Shown: positions 25,546-34,869, counted from the first letter of the stretch. The stretch: 64,000 nt of DNA from JABAYQ01 sp049890095 (GCA_049890095.1 JBMHCD010000008.1:124001-188000); one strand, 5' to 3'. A program made the numbers and translations. Notes: generated by a model from the letters alone, not told the origin.

Positions 25546-26730
25546 TTAAATTTTATCGAGAATTTTTTTAAAGATAGAACATGATTCTATTATTTGATTT
25601 TCACTTATGATTAGTGGTGGAGAAATACGAACACTTTTCTTATTGAATAAAAAGAAAAAAGTAATAATACCAAAATCATAGCCACTATTTACAAATGCTT
25701 TGCAATCTTTTTCGCTTTCCAACTCTATTGCTAGCATTAGTCCAAAACCGCTTACATGTTTAATTTTAGGATGCACTAAGTGTTTGCGGAATAATTGTTC
25801 TTTTGTTAAAACACTCGACATTAAAGTCTTGTCTTTTAATAAAACCTCAAGAGTTGCAAGAGAAGCAGCACAATTTAATGGATGACCACCAAATGTAGTA
25901 ATATGTCCTAACATCGGATTGTTTTTTAATAAAGACATATTTTGTTTTGAAGATATAAATGCTCCTATTGACATACCACCACCCATTCCTTTTGCAATAC
26001 ACAGAATATCAGGAACAACATCAAATGTTTCCAACGCAAATAGTTTTCCTGTTCTTCCAAAGCAAGTTTGTATTTCATCAAATATGAGTAAAGCCCCAAC
26101 TTTTTCACATCTTTTCTTTAATTCTTTAAGCCAATTAGTGGATGGTACTTTAAAACCAGTTGCTCCCTGAATTGGTTCTACAACAACTGCAGCAGTTTTA
26201 TTGTCTATTTTCTGTATTGATCCTATACAATCGTAATTTAATTGGTAACATTCTGGAAGTAGTGGTCTGTATTTAGACTTATAATGTTCCTTACCCATTA
26301 TGCTTAATGCACCATGAGTACTGCCATGATAGCTATTTTTGAATGAAAAAATCTTACTCTTGCCGCTTACTCGTTTTGCCAATTTCATTGCTCCTTCAAT
26401 TGCTTCACATCCAGAGTTAACAAAATAGGTGCAATTCAAGCTTGAGGGGAGTTGTTGTGCTAATAATTGTGCTAATTTATTTTGTGGAGATTGTATATAT
26501 TCTCCATAAACCATTACATGCAAGTATTTATTTGCTTGAGTAGTTATGGCATTTATAATTTTTTGATTAGAATGCCCTAGAGTACAAGCTGACACTCCTG
26601 CTACTAAATCTAAATAAGCATTTCCTTCAACATCGAAGATGTGCATGTCTTTTGCGAAATCTATTTCTAAACCATTGGCATAAGGTGTTGTTTGTGCTAA
26701 ATGGTTAAAAAAGATATCTTTTTCAGACAT
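25546..26730 (-). CDS. Class III PLP-dependent aminotransferase
   Basis: This 394-residue cytoplasmic aminotransferase belongs to the acetylornithine/ornithine/4-aminobutyrate group. Conserved features are NSGCEAIEGAMKLAKR (about residues 105-120), the cofactor-stacking SYHGSTHG, the cofactor-binding Asp218 in IFDEIQTCFGRTG, the PLP-linked Lys247 in IAKGMGGG and TTFGGHPLNCAASLA. Substrate preference cannot be decided; no arginine or GABA pathway genes surround it. It lies 4 bases after transketolase C and 4 bases before the TlpA-like gene, so it is part of that operon. Confidence 0.88.
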   Translation of the reverse strand: MSEKDIFFNHLAQTTPYANGLEIDFAKDMHIFDVEGNAYLDLVAGVSACTLGHSNQKIINAITTQANKYLHVMVYGEYIQSPQNKLAQLLAQQLPSSLNCTYFVNSGCEAIEGAMKLAKRVSGKSKIFSFKNSYHGSTHGALSIMGKEHYKSKYRPLLPECYQLNYDCIGSIQKIDNKTAAVVVEPIQGATGFKVPSTNWLKELKKRCEKVGALLIFDEIQTCFGRTGKLFALETFDVVPDILCIAKGMGGGMSIGAFISSKQNMSLLKNNPMLGHITTFGGHPLNCAASLATLEVLLKDKTLMSSVLTKEQLFRKHLVHPKIKHVSGFGLMLAIELESEKDCKAFVNSGYDFGIITFFFLFNKKSVRISPPLIISENQIIESCSIFKKILDKI

Positions 26731-26734
26731 GATT

Positions 26735-27670
26735 TTATTTTTTAAGCATAACTTTTAGAGCAGCATCAACAATGTTTTGGCTGTCTAGACCATATTTAAC
26801 CATCAATTCTGCTGGCTTTCCACTTTCTCCAAATGTATCATCAACACCAATGATTTCCATAGGAGTTGGATGATTTGTACTTAATAAATTTGCTATACTT
26901 TCTCCTAAGCCACCATTTTTCATATGCTCTTCTGCTGTAACTACACAATTCGTTTTTTTGACTGAATTTAAAATTGCATTAACATCTAATGGTTTTATGG
27001 TGTGAATATTGATTATTTCTGCATTTACACCTTTTTCTTTAAGTATTTTTTGTGCTTTTAATGCTTCCCAAACTAAATGACCAGTTGCAAAAATACTTAC
27101 ATCTTTTCCTTCTTCAAGTGTGATAGCTTTTCCAATTTCAAAGGTTTGATTTTCAGGAGTGAAATTAGGTACTTTAGGTCTTCCAAAACGTAAATAAACA
27201 GGTCCTTTATGTTCTGCAATAGCTATAGTTGCAGCTTTAGTTTGATTGAAGTCGCAAGTGTTAATAACTGTCATTCCAGGCAACATTTTCATTAAACCTA
27301 TATCTTCAAGAATTTGGTGGGTGGCACCATCTTCTCCTAGAGTAAGACCAGCATGTGAAGCACAAATTTTTACATTTTTTCCTGAATATGCAACTGACTG
27401 ACGTATTTGATCATAAACTCTACCAGTTGAAAAGTTTGCAAAAGTACCTGTAAATGGAATTTTACCCCCAATTGTCATTCCTGCAGCAATACCAATCATA
27501 TTGGCTTCTGCAATTCCAACTTGAAAAAAGCGACTAGGATGTTCCTTTGCAAAAGCATCCATTTTCAACGAACCTGTTAAATCTGCACATAGTGCAACTA
27601 CATTTTCATTTGTTTTGCCTAATTCACTTAATCCTGCTCCGAAACCAGAGCGAGTATCTTTCATTTCCAT
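26735..27670 (-). CDS. Transketolase, C-terminal half
   Basis: This is the C-terminal subunit (311 residues) of a split transketolase, containing the pyrimidine-binding domain (DTRSGFGAGLSELGKTNENVVALCADL, FFQVGIAEANMIGIAAGM with the catalytic Glu, GATHQILEDIGLMK) and the C-terminal dimer domain. With the N-terminal half encoded at 29045 it should form the thiamine-diphosphate enzyme of the non-oxidative pentose phosphate pathway. The two halves are separated by a 1.4-kb VWA gene, whereas split transketolases are usually encoded side by side. The spacing to the VWA gene is 3 bases. Confidence 0.93.
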   Translation of the reverse strand: MEMKDTRSGFGAGLSELGKTNENVVALCADLTGSLKMDAFAKEHPSRFFQVGIAEANMIGIAAGMTIGGKIPFTGTFANFSTGRVYDQIRQSVAYSGKNVKICASHAGLTLGEDGATHQILEDIGLMKMLPGMTVINTCDFNQTKAATIAIAEHKGPVYLRFGRPKVPNFTPENQTFEIGKAITLEEGKDVSIFATGHLVWEALKAQKILKEKGVNAEIINIHTIKPLDVNAILNSVKKTNCVVTAEEHMKNGGLGESIANLLSTNHPTPMEIIGVDDTFGESGKPAELMVKYGLDSQNIVDAALKVMLKK

Positions 27671-27673
27671 TTT

Positions 27674-29044
27674 TTATAGTTTTATTGACACTGTTTTTTT
27701 TGGTGAAACTTTAAAAGTTTTAACTTTAGTATATATGCTTTGAGAAGCTTTTTTGGCTCTATAGATGATTCTATAGCGACCGGGCAAAAGATATAACGAT
27801 TCTTTTCCTTTGTCTGCTTTCAAGTCAGTTACCCATTTTAACTCATTTTCATCTTCAAAAATACTTCCATAACCAGATGATGTGTACGAAATATAAACTA
27901 ATGATGGTTCAGGAATAGTAACTTGATAAGTAGAATCTTCTCTAATACTAATACTTTGTTTTATTCTAGGAAGAGTTAAAAACTCCAAATCGTAATTACC
28001 AATCAAATATTTTTGTTGAGTATTTACTTTTTGAATGTTTAAGATCTCAGATTGATCTTTAATCTTTACAATACAATCAATTTCTTGATATCCAGAAACT
28101 TTTAACTTCAAATCTGCTTGAGGAGTATTAATTGGAATGATTGTATGTTTTCCTGGCGACAATTTCCACTCTTGATCTGATTCAACGGGTGGTATGGTAT
28201 GAGCAACCACTTTATATCCTAAAACAGGATCAATTTTTAAGGTGTCAGGTAATCCTTTATGATTTAAGGTATGTATGAAATTATATTGCAATACACCTGA
28301 AAAAGAATCATAAAAGCTTAAAGGAATGTTTGTTTCGGTAGGATTTCCTTTCTTGTCTAATAAATTTACTTGTACAGAACTAGTATTAAGAACTTGAGAT
28401 ACAACAACGTTCAAAACGTTTTCGAATGTTTCGGGATCTTTAGCATCAAAGAAAGTTCCTACACAGTCGAAAGTTTTTTTATAATCATCATCTAATCCAA
28501 TACCAATAACAAATGGCTTTAGAATGATTTTTTGTTGTTGATATAATCTAGAAATAGCACATGGGTCACCATCACATTCTTCGATTCCATCTGTAATTAA
28601 AACAACTATATTTCTTGAATTTTCATGAGAGTCCGGAAAGTCATAAGCTCCAGATTCTAATGCTCTAGCAATAGATGTTGTTCCACTTGGTCTAATTGTT
28701 TTGAGCCTGTTTTTGATTACCTCAGTATTGTTTTTACTAAAATTCACTTCTAATTTAGTGTCTTCACAATATTGTGGAGGATATGGAAATTGATGACCAT
28801 ACACACGTAAAGCTAATTCCAGATTTTCTTTGCCTTTCAAACTATCTAACATATTAGAAAGAAGTCGCTTTGCAGTATTCATTCTGGTGTTTCCGCTAAA
28901 ATTGGAAACCATACTCTGTGAGGCATCAAGAATAAAAAGTACACGTGTAGTTTTTTTTTGAGCAAATGAATTGAGGCTAAAAAAAAGAAAACAAAACAGA
29001 GCTAATGGTTTTAGTTTATCTAGTATTTTAGAGTGCTTATTCAT
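27674..29044 (-). CDS. Exported von Willebrand factor A domain protein between transketolase halves
   Basis: This 456-residue protein has an N-terminal signal peptide (hydrophobic about residues 13-28, ending SFAQ) and a VWA domain (about 34-225). Its metal-ion site is complete: DASQSM (Asp40, Ser42, Ser44), the Thr in RPSGTTSIARALE and the Asp in LITDGIEECDG. Two cysteines flank an EECDGDPC loop. The C-terminal half is predicted beta-rich, with KLSPGKHTIIPI and LPGRYRIIYRAKK resembling carboxypeptidase-regulatory-like repeats. The role is unknown; a surface or periplasmic binding function is likely. Its ATG directly follows the stop of transketolase N (TAAATG), so it is embedded in a metabolic operon with which it shares no obvious chemistry. 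Confidence 0.85.
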   Translation of the reverse strand: MNKHSKILDKLKPLALFCFLFFSLNSFAQKKTTRVLFILDASQSMVSNFSGNTRMNTAKRLLSNMLDSLKGKENLELALRVYGHQFPYPPQYCEDTKLEVNFSKNNTEVIKNRLKTIRPSGTTSIARALESGAYDFPDSHENSRNIVVLITDGIEECDGDPCAISRLYQQQKIILKPFVIGIGLDDDYKKTFDCVGTFFDAKDPETFENVLNVVVSQVLNTSSVQVNLLDKKGNPTETNIPLSFYDSFSGVLQYNFIHTLNHKGLPDTLKIDPVLGYKVVAHTIPPVESDQEWKLSPGKHTIIPINTPQADLKLKVSGYQEIDCIVKIKDQSEILNIQKVNTQQKYLIGNYDLEFLTLPRIKQSISIREDSTYQVTIPEPSLVYISYTSSGYGSIFEDENELKWVTDLKADKGKESLYLLPGRYRIIYRAKKASQSIYTKVKTFKVSPKKTVSIKL

Positions 29045-29884
29045 TTAGTAATCGCCTAAAGATTCTGGATTTTGTTCAAGAGCACTTGTTAATTGTTCAT
29101 CATTTGGAGCAGATCCATGCCATTTGTGAGTTCCCATCATATAATCGACACCATTTCCCATCTCGGTATGTAGCAGTAAGCAAATTGGTTTTCCATTATT
29201 AGCCATTTTTTTTGCTTGAGACAAGGCAACTAAAATCTTTTCAACATTATTTCCTTCTTTCAATTCTATAACTTCCCAACCAAATGCTTCAAATTTTTGA
29301 TTTAAATTTCCAAGAGCAAGTACTTCATCTGTTGAACCGTCAATTTGTTTTTGATTATAATCGATAGTAGCTATTAAATTGTCTACTTTTTTTGCGGACG
29401 CATACATTGCAGCTTCCCATATCTGCCCTTCCTGCAGTTCTCCATCTCCATGAAGGCTGTATACTAAATGCTTATCGTTGTTAAGTTTTTTTGTTTCGGC
29501 TGCACCAATAGCTACAGACATTCCTTGACCTAAAGAACCAGATGCCATTCTGATACCAGGAAGTCCTTCATGTGTTGTTGGGTGTCCTTGTAATCTAGAG
29601 TTAATAGTACGAAATGTAGATAATTCTTGCACATCAAAAAAACCTCTTCTGGCTAAAACACTATACCAAACTGGAGAAATGTGACCATTAGATAAAAAGA
29701 ATAAATCTTCATTTTTACCATCCATATTAAAGTCAGTATTCAATTCCATTACTTCAAAATATAAAGAAACTAAAAATTCAGTACAGCCTAACGACCCACC
29801 AGGATGACCAGAAGATTGAGCATGTACCATTCGTACAATATCCCTTCTTACCTGATTACATACAGATTCTAATTTGTTTGTCAT
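29045..29884 (-). CDS. Transketolase, N-terminal half
   Basis: This is the N-terminal subunit (279 residues) of a split transketolase and binds the diphosphate of thiamine diphosphate. Key features are SSGHPGGSLGCTEFLVSLYF (about residues 24-43), SNGHISPVWYSVLARRG, MASGSLGQGMSVAIGAA and the GDG...N cofactor motif (HGDGELQEGQIWEA through DYNQ). It is the first gene of a five-gene minus-strand operon. The promoter has both elements, with the -7 box TAAATTTG ending 19 bases before the ATG. The partner half is at 26735. Confidence 0.93.
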   Translation of the reverse strand: MTNKLESVCNQVRRDIVRMVHAQSSGHPGGSLGCTEFLVSLYFEVMELNTDFNMDGKNEDLFFLSNGHISPVWYSVLARRGFFDVQELSTFRTINSRLQGHPTTHEGLPGIRMASGSLGQGMSVAIGAAETKKLNNDKHLVYSLHGDGELQEGQIWEAAMYASAKKVDNLIATIDYNQKQIDGSTDEVLALGNLNQKFEAFGWEVIELKEGNNVEKILVALSQAKKMANNGKPICLLLHTEMGNGVDYMMGTHKWHGSAPNDEQLTSALEQNPESLGDY

Positions 29885-29903
29885 AATTGTTTATTTTGTA
29901 TTT

Positions 29904-29933
29904 CAAATTTAGTTCTTTTAGTAAGGCTACAAA
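29904..29933 (-). promoter_or_regulatory. Promoter of the transketolase-VWA-aminotransferase operon
   Basis: On the minus strand, TAAATTTG (29904-29911) is preceded after 18 bases by TTTG (29930-29933). This is one of the clearest two-element promoters in the window. Confidence 0.65.
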
Positions 29934-29974
29934 CAATTGTTGATATTTTTTAAAAAATGTTTGAAAGAGCTGAC

Positions 29975-29982
29975 TATCTTTG
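29975..29982 (+). promoter_or_regulatory. -7 box of ychF
   Basis: TATCTTTG matches TAnnTTTG, 19 bases before the ychF ATG. Confidence 0.5.
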
Positions 29983-30001
29983 CAAAAAATAAAATTTAGA
30001 A

Positions 30002-31099
30002 ATGGCTTTAAAGTGTGGTATAGTTGGATTGCCAAATGTTGGTAAGTCTACTTTGTTTAATTGTTTGTCGAATGCAAAAGCTCAATCGGCAAATTTTCCT
30101 TTTTGTACAATAGAACCAAACGTTGGTGTAATAACTGTTCCTGATAATCGACTAACTCAACTTGAAAAGTTAGTAAAACCAGAAAAAGTTTTACCAACTA
30201 CTATTGAAATAGTGGATATTGCTGGCTTGGTTAAAGGGGCAAGTAAAGGTGAAGGTTTGGGTAATAAGTTTTTAGCCAACATTAGAGAAACGGATGCGAT
30301 TATACATGTTTTGAGATGTTTTGATAATGATAATATTGTACATGTTGATGGTTCTGTAGACCCTATAAGAGATAAAGAAACAATAGATTTTGAACTTCAA
30401 ATTAAGGATCTAGAAGCAATAGACAAAAAAATCCAGAAGTATCAAAAAATATCTAGAACAGGAGATAAAGAAGCTAGAAAAGTGTTAGAGATTCTAGAAT
30501 TGTATAAAGCCCATCTTGAAAGTGGTCAATCTGTAAGAAGTTTAAGTATTGATGATAAAGATAAAGAACATGTTCAGGATTTGATGCTACTTACTTCAAA
30601 GCCTGTTATGTATGTTTGTAATGTTGATGAATCGTCTGTTTTAGAAGGAAATAAGCATGTTGATCGTGTAAAAGAAGTAGTAAAATCAGAAAATGCATCT
30701 GTTATAATTATTGCAGCCTCTACTGAAGCTGATATTGCTGAGTTAGAAAGTTTTGAAGAACGCCAACTTTTTTTAGATGATTTAGGATTAGAAGAGCCTG
30801 GGGTCAACAAAGTGATAAAATCTTCTTATAGTTTGTTGAATTTATCGACCTATTTTACTGCTGGAGTAAAAGAAGTAAGAGCTTGGACTATCAGAAGAGG
30901 TATGAAAGCTCCACAAGCAGCGGGTGTTATTCACAGTGATTTTGAAAAGGGTTTTATTCGAGCTGAGGTGATTAAATATGATGATTTTGTAAGCTTAGGC
31001 TCTGAAATTGCATGTAAAGAAAACGGTAAAATGTCAGTTGAGGGAAAAGAATATACCGTTGAGGATGGTGACATTATGCACTTCAGATTTAATAATTAA
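30002..31099 (+). CDS. ychF: Redox-regulated ATPase YchF
   Basis: YchF is a universally conserved TRAFAC-class P-loop protein that prefers ATP, binds ribosomes and affects stress responses. The 365-residue protein shows Walker A GLPNVGKS (residues 9-16), the G2/G3 regions with DIAGLVKGASKGEGLGNKFL, a coiled-coil insertion (about 120-180) and NVDE in place of the GTPase NKxD motif, the hallmark of ATP preference. The C-terminal TGS domain has TAGVKEVRAWTIRRGMKAPQAAGVIHSDFEKGFIRAEV. It has its own promoter divergent from the transketolase operon. Confidence 0.96.
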   Translation: MALKCGIVGLPNVGKSTLFNCLSNAKAQSANFPFCTIEPNVGVITVPDNRLTQLEKLVKPEKVLPTTIEIVDIAGLVKGASKGEGLGNKFLANIRETDAIIHVLRCFDNDNIVHVDGSVDPIRDKETIDFELQIKDLEAIDKKIQKYQKISRTGDKEARKVLEILELYKAHLESGQSVRSLSIDDKDKEHVQDLMLLTSKPVMYVCNVDESSVLEGNKHVDRVKEVVKSENASVIIIAASTEADIAELESFEERQLFLDDLGLEEPGVNKVIKSSYSLLNLSTYFTAGVKEVRAWTIRRGMKAPQAAGVIHSDFEKGFIRAEVIKYDDFVSLGSEIACKENGKMSVEGKEYTVEDGDIMHFRFNN

Positions 31100-31119
31100 G
31101 GTCTTACTTTAGTATTCAT

Positions 31120-31127
31120 TATATTTG
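31120..31127 (+). promoter_or_regulatory. -7 box of the GlmU-like gene, leaderless type
   Basis: TATATTTG ends three bases before the ATG at 31131. Read-through from ychF is also possible, since I see no terminator between the genes. Confidence 0.5.
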
Positions 31128-31130
31128 ATT

Positions 31131-32288
31131 ATGAATTATATTTTATTTGATGATTGTAGGCAAGATTTATTGCCCTTAACTTATACAAAACCTGTAGCAG
31201 AGTTAAGAGTTGGTATCATAAGCATAAGGGAAAAATGGGAATTAATGTTAAATTCTACACTCTCTTTTTTAACAGAAAATTATTTACAGAGTAAATTTGA
31301 GTTAAAGCAAGAAGATATGAATGTGTGGATAAATGGTTCTATATTACCTAATTCATCATTGATTAAAGCAATACATTCTTTGAATGAAAATTCTTGTTTA
31401 GTAAAAGGTGAAACCATTATAGCATTTAAATCTTCAACTTATAAAATTCCAGAAAATTCAATTTTGTTTGAAGAAGAATATTATCAAATTGATAAAGTTT
31501 GGAAAATATTTTCTCTAAATGAAATAGCTATTAAAAATGACTTCGAGCTATTAACTAAAGGAAGAAAAAGCGAACAGTTGAGTAATACAAATACTGCTTT
31601 TGAAATAGATAGAATTTTTATTGAAAAAGGAGCTGTTGTTGAATGTAGTATTCTAAATCCAAATGGGGGTTATATTTATATTGGAAAAAATGCTCAAGTT
31701 ATGGAGGGTTCAATAGTAAGAGGTTCTCTAGCTATGTGCGAAAATTCTGTTCTTAAAATAGGTGCAAAAATTTATGGAGCAACAACTATTGGGCCATCTT
31801 CAAAAGTTGGTGGTGAAGTAAACAATACGGTTTTACAAGCTTATTCTAACAAGGGGCATGATGGATTTTTAGGGAATTCGGTAATAGGAGAGTGGTGTAA
31901 TTTAGGTGCCGACACAAATAATTCTAACTTAAAAAATAATTATGCAGATGTAAAGCTTTGGAATTATTCATCAAATCGTTTTGAAAACACACAACTTCAG
32001 TTTTGTGGTTTAATAATGGGAGATCATTCAAAATGTGGAATAAATACAATGTTCAATACAGGAACTGTAGTCGGTATTTGTTCTAACATTTTTGGAGCAG
32101 GTTTTCCTAGAAATTTTGTTCCTTCCTTTTCATGGGGAGGGTCAGCTGGTTATTCAACTTATGTACTTAATAAGGTGTTCGATGTAGCTTCTAAAGTTAC
32201 TTTGAGAAGAAAAGTAGAGTTCAGCCAAATTGATAAAGATATTTTGTCGCATGTTTTCGAACTGACAAATAGGTATAGAAATGGATAG
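31131..32288 (+). CDS. GlmU-like putative sugar nucleotidyltransferase with left-handed beta-helix
   Basis: This 385-residue protein begins with a degenerate nucleotidyltransferase-like region (MNYILFDDCRQDLLPLTYTKPVAELRVGI) of a type seen in Bacteroidota GlmU-like proteins. From about residue 165 it carries hexapeptide-repeat turns forming a left-handed beta-helix (VVECSILNPNGGYIYIGKNAQV, GAKIYGATTIGPSSKVGG, NSVIGEWCNLGADTNNSNLKN). The classical pyrophosphorylase signature GxGTRM is absent, so activity is uncertain; it may act on a sugar nucleotide for envelope glycans. I chose the ATG at 31131 because a TTG six bases upstream sits inside the promoter box. Confidence 0.82.
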   Translation: MNYILFDDCRQDLLPLTYTKPVAELRVGIISIREKWELMLNSTLSFLTENYLQSKFELKQEDMNVWINGSILPNSSLIKAIHSLNENSCLVKGETIIAFKSSTYKIPENSILFEEEYYQIDKVWKIFSLNEIAIKNDFELLTKGRKSEQLSNTNTAFEIDRIFIEKGAVVECSILNPNGGYIYIGKNAQVMEGSIVRGSLAMCENSVLKIGAKIYGATTIGPSSKVGGEVNNTVLQAYSNKGHDGFLGNSVIGEWCNLGADTNNSNLKNNYADVKLWNYSSNRFENTQLQFCGLIMGDHSKCGINTMFNTGTVVGICSNIFGAGFPRNFVPSFSWGGSAGYSTYVLNKVFDVASKVTLRRKVEFSQIDKDILSHVFELTNRYRNG

Positions 32289-32380
32289 TTTTTGTCAATT
32301 TTTGTCAAAATAATTGTTAGGTATACTATTTGCATGTTTAATTTTTAAACACACAAAACAGTTAATCTGTCATAATGACA
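32289..32380. promoter_or_regulatory. lon control region: tandem and inverted TGTCA sites
   Basis: Two perfect tandem copies of TTTTTGTCAA (32289-32298 and 32299-32308) precede a near-consensus -7 element, ACTATTTG (32325-32332). The TTTG of the second copy sits 20 bases upstream of it, the expected -33 position. Further down, a perfect inverted repeat TGTCA-TAA-TGACA (32368-32380) lies 14 bases before the lon ATG. Four TGTCA half-sites in about 90 bases suggest a repressor or activator binding region. Confidence 0.45.
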
Positions 32381-32394
32381 TTAAAATTTAGTTT

Positions 32395-34839
32395 ATGAGC
32401 AACAATACTTTTTTAGATTCTTTAGTTTCTGGAGTTGTAGATGATGATAGTGACTTCATTCCTTTGTTGAGTAAGGAGGATGAAGATAAAATAAACAAAG
32501 AGGAAATACCTTCATCTTTACCAATCTTACCACTGCGAAATACGGTGTTATTTCCAGGTGTGGTGATACCAATTACTGTTGGTAGAGATAAGTCTATTAA
32601 GTTAATTAAAGAGGTTTACAAAAAGGATAAATTAGTAGGTATTGTATCTCAAAAAGATGCAAGTATTGAAGATCCCACAATTGATGATCTTAATAAAATT
32701 GGTACGGTTGCTCATATAATGAAATTGTTGAGAATGCCTGATGGTAATTTGACTGTTATTATTCAAGGAAGAAAATTAATCGAACTAAACGGACTAATAC
32801 AGGAAGAACCTTATCTAAAAGCTAACGTTGTTGAGCTTGCTGAAGAAAAACCAGAAAATAATGATGAAGAGTTTGAGGTATTAGTAGATTCAGTTAAAGA
32901 TATAGCTTTACAAATTGTTAAAGAGTCTCCCAACATTCCTTCGGAAGCTCAGTTGGCTATTAAAAATATTGAGTCATCATCATTTTTAATCAATTTCGTT
33001 TGTTCTAATATGGATACTTCTGTAGTAAAAAAGCAGGAGTTATTACAAACGTTTAATCTTAAAAAAAGATCTATTCTAACTTTAGAAATGCTTACTAAAG
33101 AATTACAGAGGTTAGAAATGAAAAATGAAATTCAACACAAGGTTAAGCATGATTTAGATCAACAACAAAGAGAATATTTTTTGAATCAACAACTAAAGGC
33201 AATTCAAGAAGAGCTTGGAGGTTCTGCTGATCAGGAAATAGAAGAAATGCGCAACAGAGCTACTACCAAAAAATGGGATAAAAAAGTTGGCGAAAATTTT
33301 GAAAAAGAAATTAAGAAATTACAAAGAATGAATCCTGCAATGGCAGATTATTCTGTTCAAAGAGCATACTTGGATTTATATCTTGATTTACCATGGGGTG
33401 TGTATAGTAAAGATTCATTTGATCTTAAAAAAGCAAAAGCAATTTTAGATAGAGATCACTTTGGCCTAGAAAAAGTTAAAAATAGAATTATTGAGCATTT
33501 AGCGGTTTTGAAGCTGAAAGGGGATATGAAATCTCCTATAATTTGTTTGTACGGTCCTCCGGGTGTAGGAAAAACATCCTTAGGTAGATCAGTTGCAGAG
33601 GCTTTAGGTAGAAGTTATGAAAGAATTTCTTTTGGTGGCCTAAGAGACGAATCGGAGATAAGAGGGCACAGGAGGACTTATATTGGAGCAATGCCAGGAA
33701 GAATCATTAAATCTATAAAAAAAGCAAATTCATCCAATCCTGTTTTTGTCTTAGACGAAATCGATAAAGTTAGTAGAGATTCTCATGGTGACCCTTCTTC
33801 TGTTTTATTAGAAGTGTTAGATCCCGAACAAAATAATTCTTTTCATGATAATTATCTTGATATGGGTTATGATTTGTCAAAAGTAATGTTTATTGCTACT
33901 GCAAATTCTCTGTCAACAATCCAACCAGCATTAAGAGACAGGATGGAGATAATAGAAATAAATGGTTATACCATTGAAGAAAAAATACAAATTGCTAAAA
34001 AGCATTTATTGCCCAAACAACTAAAAGAACACGGACTTAAAAGAGATGATTTGAAAATTCCACAAGCTGTGATTGAAAAAGTAGTGGATGGTTATACAAG
34101 AGAGTCTGGAGTCAGAGGTCTAGATAAAATGATAGCCAAAATTGTACGAAATGCTGCTAAGTCTATAGCAATGAATCAATCTTATAATAAGACTTTTTGT
34201 GAAGAAGATTTACATCCTGTTTTAGGTGCTAAAACTTTTGACAGAGATCGATATTTAAATAATGACATCGCAGGAGTTGTTACCGGATTAGCTTGGACGT
34301 CCGTTGGTGGTGATATTTTATTTATTGAAACTTCTTTGAGTAGAGGAAAAGGAAAGCTTAATATAACTGGAAATCTAGGTAATGTGATGAAAGAATCAGC
34401 AACTATTGCTCTTCAATACATAAAGTCTAACGCTCAAAAATTAGGTGTTGATCATTCAATTTTTCAAAAGTACGACATACATATTCATGTTCCTGAGGGA
34501 GCTACACCAAAAGATGGTCCATCGGCCGGAATTACAATGCTTACAGCACTTACTTCTTTATTAACACAAAGAAAAGTTAAAAGTAGACTAGCTATGACTG
34601 GGGAAATTACTTTAAGAGGTAAAGTATTACCTGTTGGTGGAATTAAAGAAAAGATTCTAGCTGCTAAGCGATCAGGCATTAAAGAAATTGTACTTTGTCA
34701 ACAAAACAAAAAAGATATTGATGAAATAAATCAAAATTATTTAAAAGGATTAAAATTTCATTTTGTCACTCAAATGATGGAAGTGATAAACATATCTCTA
34801 CTCATTACAAAAGTTAAGAATTCAGTAGTTATTGATTAA
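32395..34839 (+). CDS. lon: ATP-dependent protease Lon
   Basis: Lon is a hexameric cytoplasmic AAA+ protease that degrades misfolded and regulatory proteins. The 814-residue protein has the N-terminal substrate domain (LPILPLRNTVLFPGVVIPI at about 43-61), a coiled-coil linker, the AAA+ module with Walker A GPPGVGKT (387-394) and VFVLDEIDKV, and the C-terminal protease domain. The protease domain carries the Ser-Lys dyad: Ser710 in PKDGPSAGITM and Lys753 in GGIKEKILAAK. It is transcribed alone or with the following outer-membrane gene; the repeats in front of it suggest specific regulation. Confidence 0.97.
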   Translation: MSNNTFLDSLVSGVVDDDSDFIPLLSKEDEDKINKEEIPSSLPILPLRNTVLFPGVVIPITVGRDKSIKLIKEVYKKDKLVGIVSQKDASIEDPTIDDLNKIGTVAHIMKLLRMPDGNLTVIIQGRKLIELNGLIQEEPYLKANVVELAEEKPENNDEEFEVLVDSVKDIALQIVKESPNIPSEAQLAIKNIESSSFLINFVCSNMDTSVVKKQELLQTFNLKKRSILTLEMLTKELQRLEMKNEIQHKVKHDLDQQQREYFLNQQLKAIQEELGGSADQEIEEMRNRATTKKWDKKVGENFEKEIKKLQRMNPAMADYSVQRAYLDLYLDLPWGVYSKDSFDLKKAKAILDRDHFGLEKVKNRIIEHLAVLKLKGDMKSPIICLYGPPGVGKTSLGRSVAEALGRSYERISFGGLRDESEIRGHRRTYIGAMPGRIIKSIKKANSSNPVFVLDEIDKVSRDSHGDPSSVLLEVLDPEQNNSFHDNYLDMGYDLSKVMFIATANSLSTIQPALRDRMEIIEINGYTIEEKIQIAKKHLLPKQLKEHGLKRDDLKIPQAVIEKVVDGYTRESGVRGLDKMIAKIVRNAAKSIAMNQSYNKTFCEEDLHPVLGAKTFDRDRYLNNDIAGVVTGLAWTSVGGDILFIETSLSRGKGKLNITGNLGNVMKESATIALQYIKSNAQKLGVDHSIFQKYDIHIHVPEGATPKDGPSAGITMLTALTSLLTQRKVKSRLAMTGEITLRGKVLPVGGIKEKILAAKRSGIKEIVLCQQNKKDIDEINQNYLKGLKFHFVTQMMEVINISLLITKVKNSVVID

Positions 34840-34844
34840 ATGAC

Positions 34845-34852
34845 TAACTTTG
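34845..34852 (+). promoter_or_regulatory. -7 box of the small outer-membrane protein gene
   Basis: TAACTTTG matches TAnnTTTG, 17 bases before the ATG at 34870. It starts five bases after the lon stop codon and supports the later start. Confidence 0.5.
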
Positions 34853-34869
34853 ATTTCAAAAGCTTAATT

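Noticed and set aside
30574..30810. Minus-strand open frame inside ychF
   Set aside because: It is antisense to conserved ychF sequence and has no supporting signals.
34840..34869. ATG directly after the lon stop as the start of the outer-membrane gene
   Set aside because: It would put ten polar residues before a normal signal peptide, and the TAnnTTTG box lies between this ATG and the next one.
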